Source: Peribacillus alkalitolerans (lineage in GTDB: Bacteria; Bacillota; Bacilli; Bacillales; DSM-1321). From it: DNA of 38,861 nucleotides. Where the stretch lies: NCBI RefSeq assembly GCF_010882125.1, contig NZ_JAAGVZ010000026.1, positions 1 through 38,861 on the forward strand, written 5' to 3'. Position numbers and translations under genes: made by a program. Positions 26,440 through 36,132 of the stretch are shown here, one piece after another. Every line of letters begins with the position of its first letter. The stretch's first letter is position 1. The notes below the pieces were generated by a model. It saw only the letters and a program-made list of their open reading frames with translations. It made no database searches and was not told the DNA's origin.

Positions 26440-26511
26440 TTATGCAATTGTTTTTTTTCTAAGCATGTCCTTCCATTGCTTTAGAAGCCTTCTACGGAGC
26501 TTTTTGAGCAT
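26440..26511 (-). CDS. Very small cationic peptide, 23 residues, unknown
   Basis: An ATG-to-TAA frame encodes MLKKLRRRLLKQWKDMLRKK plus three residues. AGAAGGAG lies 7-8 nt upstream of the ATG, and the hairpin at 26401-26429 follows. A possible promoter upstream is TTTACT-N16-TACAAT. About half the residues are Lys or Arg, arranged so that Leu, Trp and Met fall on one face of a helix. This would suit membrane-surface or nucleic-acid binding. It is too short for standard gene callers. Family unknown to me; coding status rests on the ribosome-binding site, compact transcription unit and peptide composition. Confidence 0.55.
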   Translation of the reverse strand: MLKKLRRRLLKQWKDMLRKKTIA

Positions 26512-26722
26512 GACAATCACTCCTTCTTATTTATATTGTAAACGATTGCTCAATAAAGTAAATATGCCTTTTCTAGTGATTCTAAAAAAAGGCAAGTGCC
26601 TACTGTAAGGCAAGTCCGATTCGTTTATTTTTATTATACGGAATTTATAAGATTTCTTGCCTGATTATTGTTGGAAATTATTTGATTTAAGAACTATTAG
26701 AATCCACACCTATGTCGTTTGC

Positions 26723-26751
26723 TTGACTTTTCAAATCGACAGTTATTTAAT
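26723..26751 (+). promoter_or_regulatory. Sigma-A promoter of ykrA
   Basis: TTGACT (26723-26728), a 17-nt spacer and TTTAAT (26746-26751). The predicted start near 26758 leaves a short leader and rules out the long N-terminal extension of the ykrA frame. Confidence 0.65.
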
Positions 26752-26794
26752 GGAGGGTATTAATTTAGGGAAAAAAGAATGGAAGTGGAAGCAA

Positions 26795-27568
26795 ATGAGT
26801 AAAAAAATAGTCTTTTTTGATATAGATGGAACCCTTTTAAACCATCAGAAGGTTATTCCAGATTCAACGAAAAAAGCAGTCAAGCAGTTGCAGGAAAATG
26901 GGGTTTTTGTGGCTATAGCAACAGGAAGGGCGCCATTTATGTTTGAAAACATTCGAAAAGAATTGGATATAGAATCTTTTATTAGTATAAATGGACAATT
27001 TGTTTTATTTGAAAATGAAGTACTGAGCAAGACAGCATTGCCAACAGATGAAATAGAACGTCTTAATGAACAATCAAGAAGTCTTAAGATTCCGTTAGTA
27101 TTCTTAAATGAAAAAACTATGAAGGCAAATGTCCATTCAAATGAACGGATTGAAGAAGCAATGAGTTCCTTGAAATTTCCTCACCCTGAATTTGATGACA
27201 CATTTTATTTGGAAAATGAAATTTTTCAAGTGTTAATGTTTTGTACAGAAGATGAGGAACATCACTTTATGGATCAATACGATCAATTCCGTTTGATTCG
27301 ATGGCATAAAAAAAGCGTCGATGTACTGCCTATAATGGGTTCTAAAGCTGAAGGAATAAAACAGTTCATAAAAAAAGCAGGATTTGAAATGGAAGATGTT
27401 TATGCCTTTGGTGATGGATTGAATGATATTGAAATGCTACAAGCTGCTGGAACTGGAGTAGCGATGGGGAACGCATCTGACGAAGTGAAACAACATGCAG
27501 ATGTGATTTCAGATTCAGTTGATGAAGATGGAATTTTTAATGGTTTAACAAAACTAGGATTGATTTAA
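26795..27568 (+). CDS. ykrA: Cof-type HAD-IIB phosphatase YkrA
   Basis: A 257-residue haloacid-dehalogenase phosphatase. Motif I is FFDIDGTLL near the N-terminus (nucleophile Asp and acid/base Asp), motif II is the Thr in VAIATGRA, motif III the Lys in GSKAEGI, and motif IV is FGDGLNDIEML. The C2B cap lies between. Substrates in this family are sugar phosphates, FMN or similar, so the substrate is open. It resembles B. subtilis YkrA. The start at 26795 gives the family N-terminus. It overlaps a seven-codon frame (ATG at 26779, TAA just after the ykrA ATG) that may couple initiation, because the direct site is weak (GGAAGTGG). Confidence 0.88.
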   Translation: MSKKIVFFDIDGTLLNHQKVIPDSTKKAVKQLQENGVFVAIATGRAPFMFENIRKELDIESFISINGQFVLFENEVLSKTALPTDEIERLNEQSRSLKIPLVFLNEKTMKANVHSNERIEEAMSSLKFPHPEFDDTFYLENEIFQVLMFCTEDEEHHFMDQYDQFRLIRWHKKSVDVLPIMGSKAEGIKQFIKKAGFEMEDVYAFGDGLNDIEMLQAAGTGVAMGNASDEVKQHADVISDSVDEDGIFNGLTKLGLI

Positions 27569-27574
27569 TTAAAA

Positions 27575-27784
27575 GGCTTTGTTAAATTCCTCTGTTGATT
27601 TGTTTCTAAGTTGACTGGAGCGGAAGGGGAGAGACACCTCGAAACTTCATTCGCATTTCCTTCGTGTATGTTTATTCGAGGTGATGTTTCAATGTCATGC
27701 GCGAAGAGTTGGTCAAGGGAGATCCCACGGGCGACCATTAGGCAGAGGATGCTCCAAAGCATAGAGCAGATTAGTTAAACAGAG
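27575..27784 (+). repeat. Dispersed MITE-like repeat, copy C
   Basis: It begins GGCTTTGTTAAATTCCTCTG and GTTGATTTG, shares CACCTCGAAAC, CATTTCCTTCGTG and TTTATTCGAGG with copies A and B, and ends TTAGTTAAACAGAGG. Its left end matches the left end of copy D, tying the two sub-types together. It occupies nearly the whole ykrA-def gap. Confidence 0.7.
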
Positions 27785-27789
27785 GCAAC

Positions 27790-27828
27790 AAAAAAAAGGA
27801 AATAGGCCAAAAGCCCATTTCCTTTTTT
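27790..27828 (-). terminator. Intrinsic terminator of def
   Basis: On the minus strand, GGAAATGGGC-TTTT-GGCCTATTTCC (one bulge) is followed by eight T. It starts about 14 nt after the def stop; the A/T flanks make it usable in both directions. Confidence 0.88.
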
Positions 27829-27838
27829 ATGTTGAAGC

Positions 27839-28393
27839 CTATCTTTCGATTGGGACTGCATCTGGTATTGGATTGAATGGGTTGTTATTATCAATGTGGT
27901 CATAGAACATAATTCCGTTCAAATGGTCAATTTCATGTTGGAAGACGATTGCTGGAAGTCCTTTTAGCCGTAGTTTTACTTCCTCGCCATTCAATGTGAT
28001 TCCACTGACAGTAACACGTGCATACCGAGGTACATATCCTGGTACAGCCCGGTCTACAGATAAACAGCCTTCTCCAGAGGTTAAATAAGATTTTTCTAGT
28101 GAATGGCTTACAATTTTGGGGTTAAAAAGAGCATAGCTATATAAAATGCCTTTGTCATCAAATACATGGACAGCAATCATTCTTTTGGAAACATTGATTT
28201 GTGGAGCTGCTAACCCAATTCCAGGACGTAAGCCGAATTTGGAAGCAATCTCTGGATTTTGACTATTGATCACATATTCAAGCATGGATGCCAATATCAT
28301 TTTATCTTCATCTCTTGGAGGAAGATTTACTTCTTGAGCAATTTTTCGTAAGGAAGGGTGACCTTCCCTAATAATATTATTCATAGTCAGCAC
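27839..28393 (-). CDS. def: Peptide deformylase
   Basis: A 184-residue metalloenzyme that removes the formyl group from nascent N-terminal methionine. All three motifs are present: GIGLAAPQ, SGEGCLSV (metal Cys) and QHEIDHLNG (two metal His and the catalytic Glu). The insert between motifs matches the longer type II deformylases of Gram-positives and B. subtilis DefB (YkrB). The GTG at 28393 is chosen because AGGGGTGA lies 5 nt upstream and it aligns with the DefB start; the GTG at 28402 sits on that site. It is divergent from ykyA; 28394-28651 shows no further gene. Confidence 0.95.
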   Translation of the reverse strand: MLTMNNIIREGHPSLRKIAQEVNLPPRDEDKMILASMLEYVINSQNPEIASKFGLRPGIGLAAPQINVSKRMIAVHVFDDKGILYSYALFNPKIVSHSLEKSYLTSGEGCLSVDRAVPGYVPRYARVTVSGITLNGEEVKLRLKGLPAIVFQHEIDHLNGIMFYDHIDNNNPFNPIPDAVPIER

Positions 28394-28651
28394 GGTTTTC
28401 ACCCCTAAGATTATGTATATAAGATAATGTAAAATTCTATCCTAAGTTTCTTCGTATGTAAATGAGGGTATGATTTTAAGGGTACAATTCAAGTTTGTTA
28501 AGATGATTATATAAAATTTAGTCATTTTTTATTATGCAATCTCATATATTTGATACTATAGGACAAGCTCTCAGGAGGTATATATCTCCTATTGTAAAAG
28601 AAAGTTTTTTTACTTATAGTAGAATGTGTTATTAAATGGGGGGAATTGCCA

Positions 28652-29317
28652 GTGTTCAAAGCTAGACATCTAAGTATCGTGCTACTCTTGGTCATCACAT
28701 TTACCATCTCAGGCTGTTTGAATAAAACCTCTCCAGAGGAAAATCTATTAACGTTGTTAGAAAATATCGTAAAGAATGAAAAGGTTTTCGAAAAACAACA
28801 AGTGCCATTAACCAAGCTTGAAGAACAAGAAAAAGTCCTTTATGACAAAATCATTCAATTAGGGATGAAAGAGTTCGATCAAATCGTTAAACTTTCTGAT
28901 GAGGCAATTGTAAATGCCAATAAACGCGAAGAAGCAATGAAAAAAGAACGAGAAAGCATTCAATCCTCAGAAGAGGAGTTCAAAAAGATAGACTCCATCA
29001 TTAAAGAAATCGAGGATAAAGAAACAAAAAAACAAGCCAAAGAATTAAAAAAATTAATGGAAACCAGATACGCTGCACACGAGCAGTTGTTTGACTCATA
29101 TATGGAAAGCATACAAAAAGACATTACAGTTTATGAGCAATTTAAAAAAGAAGACTTAACGCTGGAAGAACTCCAAAAACATATAGATGAAGTAAATGCC
29201 TCATATGATGAAGTCATGAAAACTAATGACATTTATAACAAAGCTACAGATGAATACAACCGTGAAAAAATGACGTTTTATAAGCAAGCAGGTTTGAAAG
29301 TAAAAGTAGAAGAATAA
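28652..29317 (+). CDS. ykyA: YkyA family lipoprotein
   Basis: A 221-residue lipoprotein. The signal peptide LSIVLLLVITFTISGC has a lipobox with Cys near residue 22, so it is anchored on the outer face of the membrane. The rest is a long, highly charged alpha-helical/coiled-coil domain (about residues 30-215: KLEEQEKVLYDKI, KKQAKELKKLMETR and similar). It resembles B. subtilis YkyA, which is encoded just upstream of pdhA; the role is unknown, and structural work on the family suggests a coiled-coil cell-wall-binding protein. The GTG at 28652 has GGGGGG 8 nt upstream; the TTG at 28646 is too close. Confidence 0.88.
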   Translation: MFKARHLSIVLLLVITFTISGCLNKTSPEENLLTLLENIVKNEKVFEKQQVPLTKLEEQEKVLYDKIIQLGMKEFDQIVKLSDEAIVNANKREEAMKKERESIQSSEEEFKKIDSIIKEIEDKETKKQAKELKKLMETRYAAHEQLFDSYMESIQKDITVYEQFKKEDLTLEELQKHIDEVNASYDEVMKTNDIYNKATDEYNREKMTFYKQAGLKVKVEE

Positions 29318-29323
29318 ACAAAA

Positions 29324-29367
29324 CGAGGGTGCTCTTAAAGCGAAAGCTTGGGTCACTCTTTTTTTGT
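29324..29367 (+). terminator. Intrinsic terminator of ykyA
   Basis: GAGGGTG pairs with CACTCTT, with an inner AAGC-GAAA-GCTT stem, then seven T. The arm sequence is related to the hairpins at 8362 and 16222. Confidence 0.8.
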
Positions 29368-29502
29368 TTTTAGGAATGCTTGATGTGGAAAAAAGTAATG
29401 ATCAACTAAGAGTCCAAATAATGCCCGTTCCGCCAGAAGAATGAGACACGGTCCCCATAAATCCAATCCTACTATTCCCTCTACTAAATCAAATAAAATC
29501 AC
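29353..29502 (-). CDS. Candidate small hydrophobic protein, 49 residues
   Basis: A GTG-started frame with AAAGGA about 5 nt upstream, ending in TGA inside the ykyA terminator. The product (VILFDLVEGIVGLDLWGPCL, then ILLAERALFGLLVDHYFFPH and a basic tail) has one hydrophobic segment with Trp, Cys and Arg. It reads more protein-like than random AT-rich sequence. It could be a small membrane protein or the C-terminal scrap of a lost one. It lies opposite the pdhA upstream region; no promoter is evident. Confidence 0.35.
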   Translation of the reverse strand: MILFDLVEGIVGLDLWGPCLILLAERALFGLLVDHYFFPHQAFLKTKKE

Positions 29503-29779
29503 ATAAATCCTTTATTAAAATAATATTGGCAACAGAGTTAAATGTTGGTTTAAAGGCAATACTAAAAGGTGGAGAACTATTTTTCGAAGACTTGTCCACT
29601 TTAAGTTCTTTTTATAGTACAGAGAAGAGTGCAATTATATAACAGTTTTAAATTATTCTAATATGTTATAGAAAAGGTTCATGAAGAACATGAACTGAGA
29701 GTGTACTGTTTATATAGGTTGACTAGCTTGTGATACAGGAGTAAACTATTTTACGGGATAGAGTATTGTATCATTTTAA

Positions 29780-29808
29780 TTGCCAAATCTATTGTAACAG
29801 AATAAAAT
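29780..29808 (+). promoter_or_regulatory. Candidate pdhA operon promoter
   Basis: TTGCCA (29780-29785), 17 nt, TAAAAT (29803-29808). A second candidate is TTGACT-N17-TAAACT near 29719. Either leaves a leader of 150-230 nt before pdhA. A GTTCATG/CATGAAC hairpin sits upstream at about 29678. Otherwise 29503-29964 shows no gene. Confidence 0.5.
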
Positions 29809-29946
29809 ATCACTTGAAGTAACATTTCTGTGTTTTATCTATGTCTTTTGTGGAAAATTAAAATGAGACTATGAGTTCTGTCAAGAATTAGTGCTCTACT
29901 TGCTTTGAAATGTTCAAGGCATTTAATAAAATTACCTTTTAATTGA

Positions 29947-31080
<1,134 letters not shown>

Positions 31081-31083
31081 GCA

Positions 31084-32061
31084 ATGGCTCAAATGACAAT
31101 GATCCAAGCAATTACTGATGCCCTTCGCATTGAAATGAAGAAGGACGAAAAAGTTCTTGTTTTCGGAGAGGACGTAGGGGTAAACGGTGGTGTATTCCGT
31201 GCCACTGAAGGATTGCAAAAAGAATTCGGCGAGGACCGAGTATTTGATACTCCTCTTGCTGAATCTGGTATCGGCGGTCTTGCAATTGGTCTTTCACTAC
31301 AAGGCTTCCGTCCAGTTCCAGAAATCCAGTTCTTTGGTTTCGTGTTCGAAGTTATGGATTCAATCAGCGGTCAAATGGCTCGTATGCGTTACCGTTCTGG
31401 TGGACGCTACAGTGCTCCTGTGACGATTCGTTCACCATTTGGTGGTGGTGTACATACACCTGAGCTTCACTCTGATAGCTTAGAAGGATTAATGACTCAA
31501 CAACCTGGTTTAAAAGTTGTTGTACCTTCAACTCCATACGATGCAAAAGGACTTTTAATCTCTGCGATTCGTGACAATGATCCAGTTATTTACCTTGAGC
31601 ATTTAAAACTATATCGTTCTTTCCGTCAGGAAGTTCCTGAAGGTGAATATACAATTGAAATCGGTAAAGCTGATGTTAAACGTGAGGGTACTGATCTTTC
31701 CATCATCACTTATGGCGCAATGGTTCACGAATCATTGAAAGCTGCTGAAGAGCTTGAGAAAGAAGGCCATTCTGTAGAGGTTGTTGACCTTCGAACTATC
31801 AGCCCATTAGATATCGAAACGATCATTGCTTCAGTTGAAAAAACAGGACGAGCTATGGTTGTCCAAGAAGCACAAAAACAAGCAGGTGTAGCTGCTAACG
31901 TTGTTGCTGAAATCAATGACCGTGCTATTTTAAGTCTTGAAGCTCCAGTACTTCGTGTGACGGCTCCAGATACAATCTATCCGTTCCCACAAGCTGAGAG
32001 TGTATGGTTACCTAACTATAAAGATGTTATTGAAACTGCTAAAAAAGTATTGAACTTCTAA
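31084..32061 (+). CDS. pdhB: Pyruvate dehydrogenase E1 component, beta subunit
   Basis: A 325-residue transketolase-like subunit that completes the E1 heterotetramer with PdhA. The family text includes [36 protein letters not shown], and the C-terminal transketolase domain around [19 protein letters not shown] and [13 protein letters not shown]. It starts three bases after the pdhA stop, with AAAGGAG inside the pdhA end. It is followed by a 123-nt gap with a strong hairpin before pdhC. Confidence 0.97.
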   Translation: MAQMTMIQAITDALRIEMKKDEKVLVFGEDVGVNGGVFRATEGLQKEFGEDRVFDTPLAESGIGGLAIGLSLQGFRPVPEIQFFGFVFEVMDSISGQMARMRYRSGGRYSAPVTIRSPFGGGVHTPELHSDSLEGLMTQQPGLKVVVPSTPYDAKGLLISAIRDNDPVIYLEHLKLYRSFRQEVPEGEYTIEIGKADVKREGTDLSIITYGAMVHESLKAAEELEKEGHSVEVVDLRTISPLDIETIIASVEKTGRAMVVQEAQKQAGVAANVVAEINDRAILSLEAPVLRVTAPDTIYPFPQAESVWLPNYKDVIETAKKVLNF

Positions 32062-32087
32062 TTATTAGATGAGGTCAAAGGTAGGGA

Positions 32088-32125
32088 CTGCCCGAAATGC
32101 GAAAGTTAACTTGCATTTTTGGCAG
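32088..32125 (+). other. Intercistronic hairpin between pdhB and pdhC
   Basis: CTGCC-CG-AAATGC pairs with GCATTT-TT-GGCAG around a 12-nt loop. No U run follows, so it is more likely an mRNA-stabilising or processing element than a terminator. It sits in the only sizeable gap of the operon. Confidence 0.65.
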
Positions 32126-32184
32126 CTTCTGCTTGTTTAAACCGAAAATCAGCTGTTCAATTTGAAGATAGGAGGTTGGATGAC

Positions 32185-33564
32185 TTGTCATTCCAATTTA
32201 AATTACCTGATATTGGTGAAGGAATCCACGAAGGTGAAATTGTTAAGTGGTTCGTAAAGCCAGGAGATAAAGTACAAGAAGACGACGTTCTTTGTGAAGT
32301 GCAAAACGACAAGGCAGTTGTGGAAATCCCATCCCCAGTTGCTGGTGCTGTTGAAGAAATCAAAGTTGCAGAAGGAACGGTAGCTGTTGTAGGTGACGTC
32401 CTAATCACTTTTGATGCACCGGGCTATGAAAACTTGAAGTTTAAAGGTGAGGAAGAAGAAGGCGAGAAAGGTACTGAAGCTCAAGTACAAGCTACTGCTG
32501 AAGCAGGAAAAGAAGTGAAAAAGGATGTTCAGAAAGATGAGCAGCCTAAAGACCAAGCCACTGGTGCTGGTGCACAGCCTGCACAAGTTGAGACTGCAGC
32601 TGCACCTCAAGCTGATGTGGACCCTAATCGCCGTGTGATTGCTATGCCATCCGTCCGCAAATTTGCACGTGAGAAAGGTGTAGATATCCGTCAAGTTGCA
32701 GGATCTGGAGACAATGGTCGTGTAATGAAAGAGGATATTGAAACATTCTTAGCAGGTGGAAATAAAGTGGCTGCACCACAGGCTGCTCAAGCTGAAACAG
32801 CACAAGCAGCTCAAGCTGAGAAAACAGAAGCAAAAGCTGCTGTAGCTATTCCAGAAGGAGAATTCCCTGAAACACGTGAAAAAATGAGTGGAATCCGTAA
32901 AGCAATTGCTAAAGCTATGGTAAACAGCAAGCATACTGCTCCACACGTAACGTTAATGGATGAAATAGACGTGACGAAACTAGTCGCACACCGTAAAAAG
33001 TTCAAAGATGTGGCAGCACAAAAAGGAATTAAGCTTACTTTCTTGCCATATGTGGTAAAAGCATTAACAAGTGCACTACGCGAATTCCCAACGCTGAACA
33101 CTTCTATTGACGATGCTGCTAGTGAAATCATTCAAAAGCACTATTACAACATTGGTATTGCAGCTGATACGGAAAAAGGCTTGCTTGTTCCAGTTGTGAA
33201 AAATGCTGATCGTAAGTCCGTATTTAATATCTCGAATGAAATCAATGAATTGGCTACAAAAGCTCGTGATGGCAAGCTTTCACCGAACGAAATGAAAGGT
33301 GCTTCATGCACAATCACTAACATCGGTTCTGCAGGTGGACAATGGTTCACTCCAGTCATCAATCATCCTGAAGTAGCAATTCTTGGTATCGGCCGTATCG
33401 CTGAAAAAGCGATTGTACGTGATGGTGAAATCGTAGCTGCACCAGTTTTAGCTTTATCTTTAAGCTTCGACCATCGTATAATTGACGGGGCGACTGCTCA
33501 GAACGCGTTAAATCATATTAAGCGTTTACTGAATGACCCTGAATTATTGTTAATGGAGGCGTAA
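32185..33564 (+). CDS. pdhC: Dihydrolipoamide acetyltransferase, E2 core of PDH
   Basis: A 459-residue protein. An N-terminal lipoyl domain (residues 1-80, lipoyl Lys in [12 protein letters not shown]) is followed by an Ala/Glu/Gln/Pro-rich linker, a peripheral-subunit-binding domain ([17 protein letters not shown], about 150-190), a second Ala/Gln-rich linker and the acetyltransferase domain with the catalytic [10 protein letters not shown] near the C terminus. It forms the core to which E1 and E3 bind. The TTG at 32185 (M-S-F-Q-F-K-L-P) is chosen because AGGAGGT lies 8 nt upstream and it matches the B. subtilis start; the longer frame from 32119 runs through the hairpin. Confidence 0.96.
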   Translation: MSFQFKLPDIGEGIHEGEIVKWFVKPGDKVQEDDVLCEVQNDKAVVEIPSPVAGAVEEIKVAEGTVAVVGDVLITFDAPGYENLKFKGEEEEGEKGTEAQVQATAEAGKEVKKDVQKDEQPKDQATGAGAQPAQVETAAAPQADVDPNRRVIAMPSVRKFAREKGVDIRQVAGSGDNGRVMKEDIETFLAGGNKVAAPQAAQAETAQAAQAEKTEAKAAVAIPEGEFPETREKMSGIRKAIAKAMVNSKHTAPHVTLMDEIDVTKLVAHRKKFKDVAAQKGIKLTFLPYVVKALTSALREFPTLNTSIDDAASEIIQKHYYNIGIAADTEKGLLVPVVKNADRKSVFNISNEINELATKARDGKLSPNEMKGASCTITNIGSAGGQWFTPVINHPEVAILGIGRIAEKAIVRDGEIVAAPVLALSLSFDHRIIDGATAQNALNHIKRLLNDPELLLMEA

Positions 33565-33568
33565 TAAA

Positions 33569-34978
33569 ATGGTAGTAGGCGATTTTCCAATTGAAACAGA
33601 AACTCTAGTAATAGGCGCTGGCCCTGGAGGATATGTAGCAGCAATTCGTGCAGCACAATTAGGTCAAAAAGTAACAATCGTAGAAAAAGGTAATTTGGGT
33701 GGAGTTTGTTTAAATGTTGGTTGTATCCCATCTAAAGCGTTAATTTCTGCAGGTCACCGTTATGAACATGCTCTTCACTCTGAAGATATGGGTATCACAG
33801 CAGAAAATGTTAAGGTTGATTTCTCTAAAGTTCAAGCTTGGAAAGCTGGAGTTGTTAAGAAGTTAACTGGTGGCGTTGAGGGTTTATTAAAAGGGAACAA
33901 GGTTGAAATCGTACGCGGAGAAGCATATTTTGTCGACGAAAATACAGTTCGTGTTATGGATGAAAATTCTGCACAAACATACAAGTTCAAAAATGCGATC
34001 ATTGCAACTGGTTCTACACCAATCGAGATTCCTTCTTTCAAGTATTCTAAACGTGTACTAGATTCTACTGGTGCTATTAACCTAACTGAAATTCCTAAGT
34101 CCATGGTAGTTATTGGTGGAGGATACATCGGTACGGAGCTAGGTGGAGCTTATGCTAACTTCGGTACAAAAGTTACGATTCTTGAAGGTACGGATGACAT
34201 TCTTGGCGGATTTGAGAAGCAAATGTCTCAGCTAGTTAAGAAGAACCTAAAGAAAAAAGGTGCTGAAATTGTTACTAAGGCAATGGCTAAAGGCGTTGCT
34301 GAAACAGAAACAAGCGTAACAGTAACTTATGAGGCTAAAGGTGAAGAAGTGAAGGTGGAAGCTGACTATGTACTAGTTACAGTTGGTCGCCGCCCTAACA
34401 CGGATGAGCTTGGCCTTGACCAAATTGGAGTGAAAATGGCTGAGCGTGGCTTAATCGACACTGATAAGCAATGCCGTACAAGTGTTAAAAACATTTTTGC
34501 TATCGGTGATATCGTTTCAGGACCACCATTAGCTCACAAAGCATCATATGAAGGTAAAATTGCAGCAGAAGCAATCGCTGGACATCCATCTGAGATCGAT
34601 TATATGGCAATCCCAGCAGTTGTATTCTCTGATCCAGAACTTGCTTCCGTAGGGTATACTGAGCAACAAGCAAAAGAAGAAGGATTAGAAGTAATAGCTG
34701 CTAAATTCCCGTTTGCTGCAAATGGTCGTGCATTAGCATTGAACAACACAGACGGATTCATGAAGCTGATTACTCGTAAAGAAGATGGCTTAGTCATCGG
34801 TGGCCAAATCGCAGGTCCAGGAGCATCAGATATGATCGCTGAACTTGGATTGGCAATCGAAGCAGGTATGACTGCTGAAGATATCGCTATGACAATCCAT
34901 GCTCACCCAACATTGGGCGAAATTACGATGGAAGCAGCAGAGGTTGCATTAGGAAATCCAATCCACATTGTAAAATAA
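33569..34978 (+). CDS. pdhD: Dihydrolipoamide dehydrogenase, E3
   Basis: A 469-residue flavoprotein that reoxidises dihydrolipoamide with NAD+. The FAD motif is [11 protein letters not shown], the redox disulfide [12 protein letters not shown], the NAD motif [13 protein letters not shown], the second FAD motif NIFAIGDIV, and the C-terminal catalytic His-Glu pair in HAHPTLGE. It is near-identical in layout to B. subtilis PdhD. The start is four bases after pdhC, with its GGAGGCG site inside the end of pdhC, so translation is coupled. A strong terminator ends the operon. Confidence 0.97.
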   Translation: MVVGDFPIETETLVIGAGPGGYVAAIRAAQLGQKVTIVEKGNLGGVCLNVGCIPSKALISAGHRYEHALHSEDMGITAENVKVDFSKVQAWKAGVVKKLTGGVEGLLKGNKVEIVRGEAYFVDENTVRVMDENSAQTYKFKNAIIATGSTPIEIPSFKYSKRVLDSTGAINLTEIPKSMVVIGGGYIGTELGGAYANFGTKVTILEGTDDILGGFEKQMSQLVKKNLKKKGAEIVTKAMAKGVAETETSVTVTYEAKGEEVKVEADYVLVTVGRRPNTDELGLDQIGVKMAERGLIDTDKQCRTSVKNIFAIGDIVSGPPLAHKASYEGKIAAEAIAGHPSEIDYMAIPAVVFSDPELASVGYTEQQAKEEGLEVIAAKFPFAANGRALALNNTDGFMKLITRKEDGLVIGGQIAGPGASDMIAELGLAIEAGMTAEDIAMTIHAHPTLGEITMEAAEVALGNPIHIVK

Positions 34979-34984
34979 TATACT

Positions 34985-35033
34985 AGGGTACTCATTGAAT
35001 CTATCATTGATTCAATGAGTACCCTTTTTTTGC
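34985..35033 (+). terminator. Intrinsic terminator of pdhABCD
   Basis: GGGTACTCATTGAATC pairs perfectly with GATTCAATGAGTACCC around a 7-nt loop and is followed by seven T. Confidence 0.95.
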
Positions 35034-35149
35034 ACTTTAAAAATGTTTGTATTGGTTTGCAGTATAGAAGAAAGGCACTTTAGCAATGAAGTATAAGTGA
35101 ATTGTAAGTGGTTAACAAATGTTTCAGGCATAGTATCTGAATTTTTCAT

Positions 35150-35177
35150 AGAAAAAGGCGACTACGGGAGTCGCCTT
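35150..35177 (-). terminator. Intrinsic terminator of the 35213-35632 gene
   Basis: On the minus strand, AAGGCGAC-N7-GTCGCCTT runs into TTTTTC, 36 nt past the stop. Confidence 0.85.
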
Positions 35178-35212
35178 CATCAGTATGTAGAAAAGAAATA
35201 GCATTAAATCTG

Positions 35213-35632
35213 CTACTTACCTTCTAATTTTTGATGTTCTTCTTCAAGGACTCGATGTATTTTCTCCACAATAACTTCCTTATTTGTATGAACTCCTTGA
35301 ATCTCAAGCTTTATTTTTCTATTTTCCATAATTACAATAGCAGGGGCCTGGATATGATTTAATAATTGGCTAGTTTCTTTGAATTTTTTAGAGTCTGCCT
35401 CAATAACTACCATTTGATTTGTTTCCTTAGGAAACTTGTCCTTAAGTTCGATTAGAGCATCATAGTATTCGTTTTCAAGCATATATTTATCTTTACTAGT
35501 GACAAAAAGTAACTGTTTATTTTCTGTTCTTGGCAATGCAGTTGAACTTGACTCTGAAAGGGAACTGAAAGAAGAGAGGATGAATGTACAAACTGAAAAA
35601 AATGCAATAACAAGTGGATGGATTCTTCTCAT
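35213..35632 (-). CDS. Exported thioredoxin-fold-like protein without a CxxC
   Basis: A 139-residue protein. A signal peptide (HPLVIAFFSVCTFILSSFSS) is followed by a domain reading LLFVTSKDKYMLENEYYDAL, then VVIEADS, APAIVIMENRKIKLEIQGVH and a C-terminal helix. The order beta-alpha-beta, a Pro-preceded strand (APAIVIMENRK) and a final helix match thioredoxin folds. The CxxC is absent: SKDKY stands where WCxxC would be. It would therefore be non-catalytic, perhaps a binding protein on the outer face. AAGGAG lies about 9 nt upstream of the ATG. I know no named homologue; it occupies the position of slp in B. subtilis. Confidence 0.75.
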   Translation of the reverse strand: MRRIHPLVIAFFSVCTFILSSFSSLSESSSTALPRTENKQLLFVTSKDKYMLENEYYDALIELKDKFPKETNQMVVIEADSKKFKETSQLLNHIQAPAIVIMENRKIKLEIQGVHTNKEVIVEKIHRVLEEEHQKLEGK

Positions 35633-35799
35633 TTAATATATCTCCTTTTCTTAAGTCTCGTTAAACGGATTTTAACATGGAAGACTTAACAAATTGGACG
35701 TGTTAACAAACTTGTTAAGTAAATGAAATAATGAAAGTTGTTTAGAAAAAAAAGTCACAAATTGTAAAATGATATTAGAATGATGCGGGGTGATTTATC

Positions 35800-36042
35800 A
35801 TGAAAAGTTACGTCGTTTTTTTACTTCAAATCATGGTATGGAGTGGATATACGTTAGCAGAATGGTTATCCCAACATGATCGTATAGTTTTTAAGGTGGT
35901 TATGTTTATTGTGTTTTTTAATATTGCGGTATGGATTGCGAAGAAAATTATCCAAACCAATTCTCAAACAGCATTCATAACCTTTGTAAGTTTAAGCACC
36001 TATACAATTTTTCATGTAATAATGAATCAGTGGATGAACTAG
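35800..36042 (+). CDS. Small membrane protein, 80 residues, unknown
   Basis: Three hydrophobic segments (about residues 4-20, 29-47 and 58-76) are separated by short charged loops (SQHDR, KKIIQTNSQ). GGGGTGA lies about 8 nt upstream of the ATG. No motif is recognised. The upstream gap carries a CTTAACAA...TTGTTAAG inverted repeat (35684-35721 area) and several TTAACA repeats that may be regulatory. It is independent of the divergent thioredoxin-like gene. Confidence 0.7.
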   Translation: MKSYVVFLLQIMVWSGYTLAEWLSQHDRIVFKVVMFIVFFNIAVWIAKKIIQTNSQTAFITFVSLSTYTIFHVIMNQWMN

Positions 36043-36132
36043 TCAAGTAGTAGAATGTTACTAGAGTCATGTAGTCTTTCATCCGTTATAATATTTAGGT
36101 GATAGCAACTTAGGCGAGAAAGTCGGTGTGCA

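Noticed and set aside
28574-28591. AGGAG/CTCCT palindrome upstream of ykyA as a possible riboregulator
   Set aside because: It has only 5-bp arms, no start codon at proper distance and no further structure.
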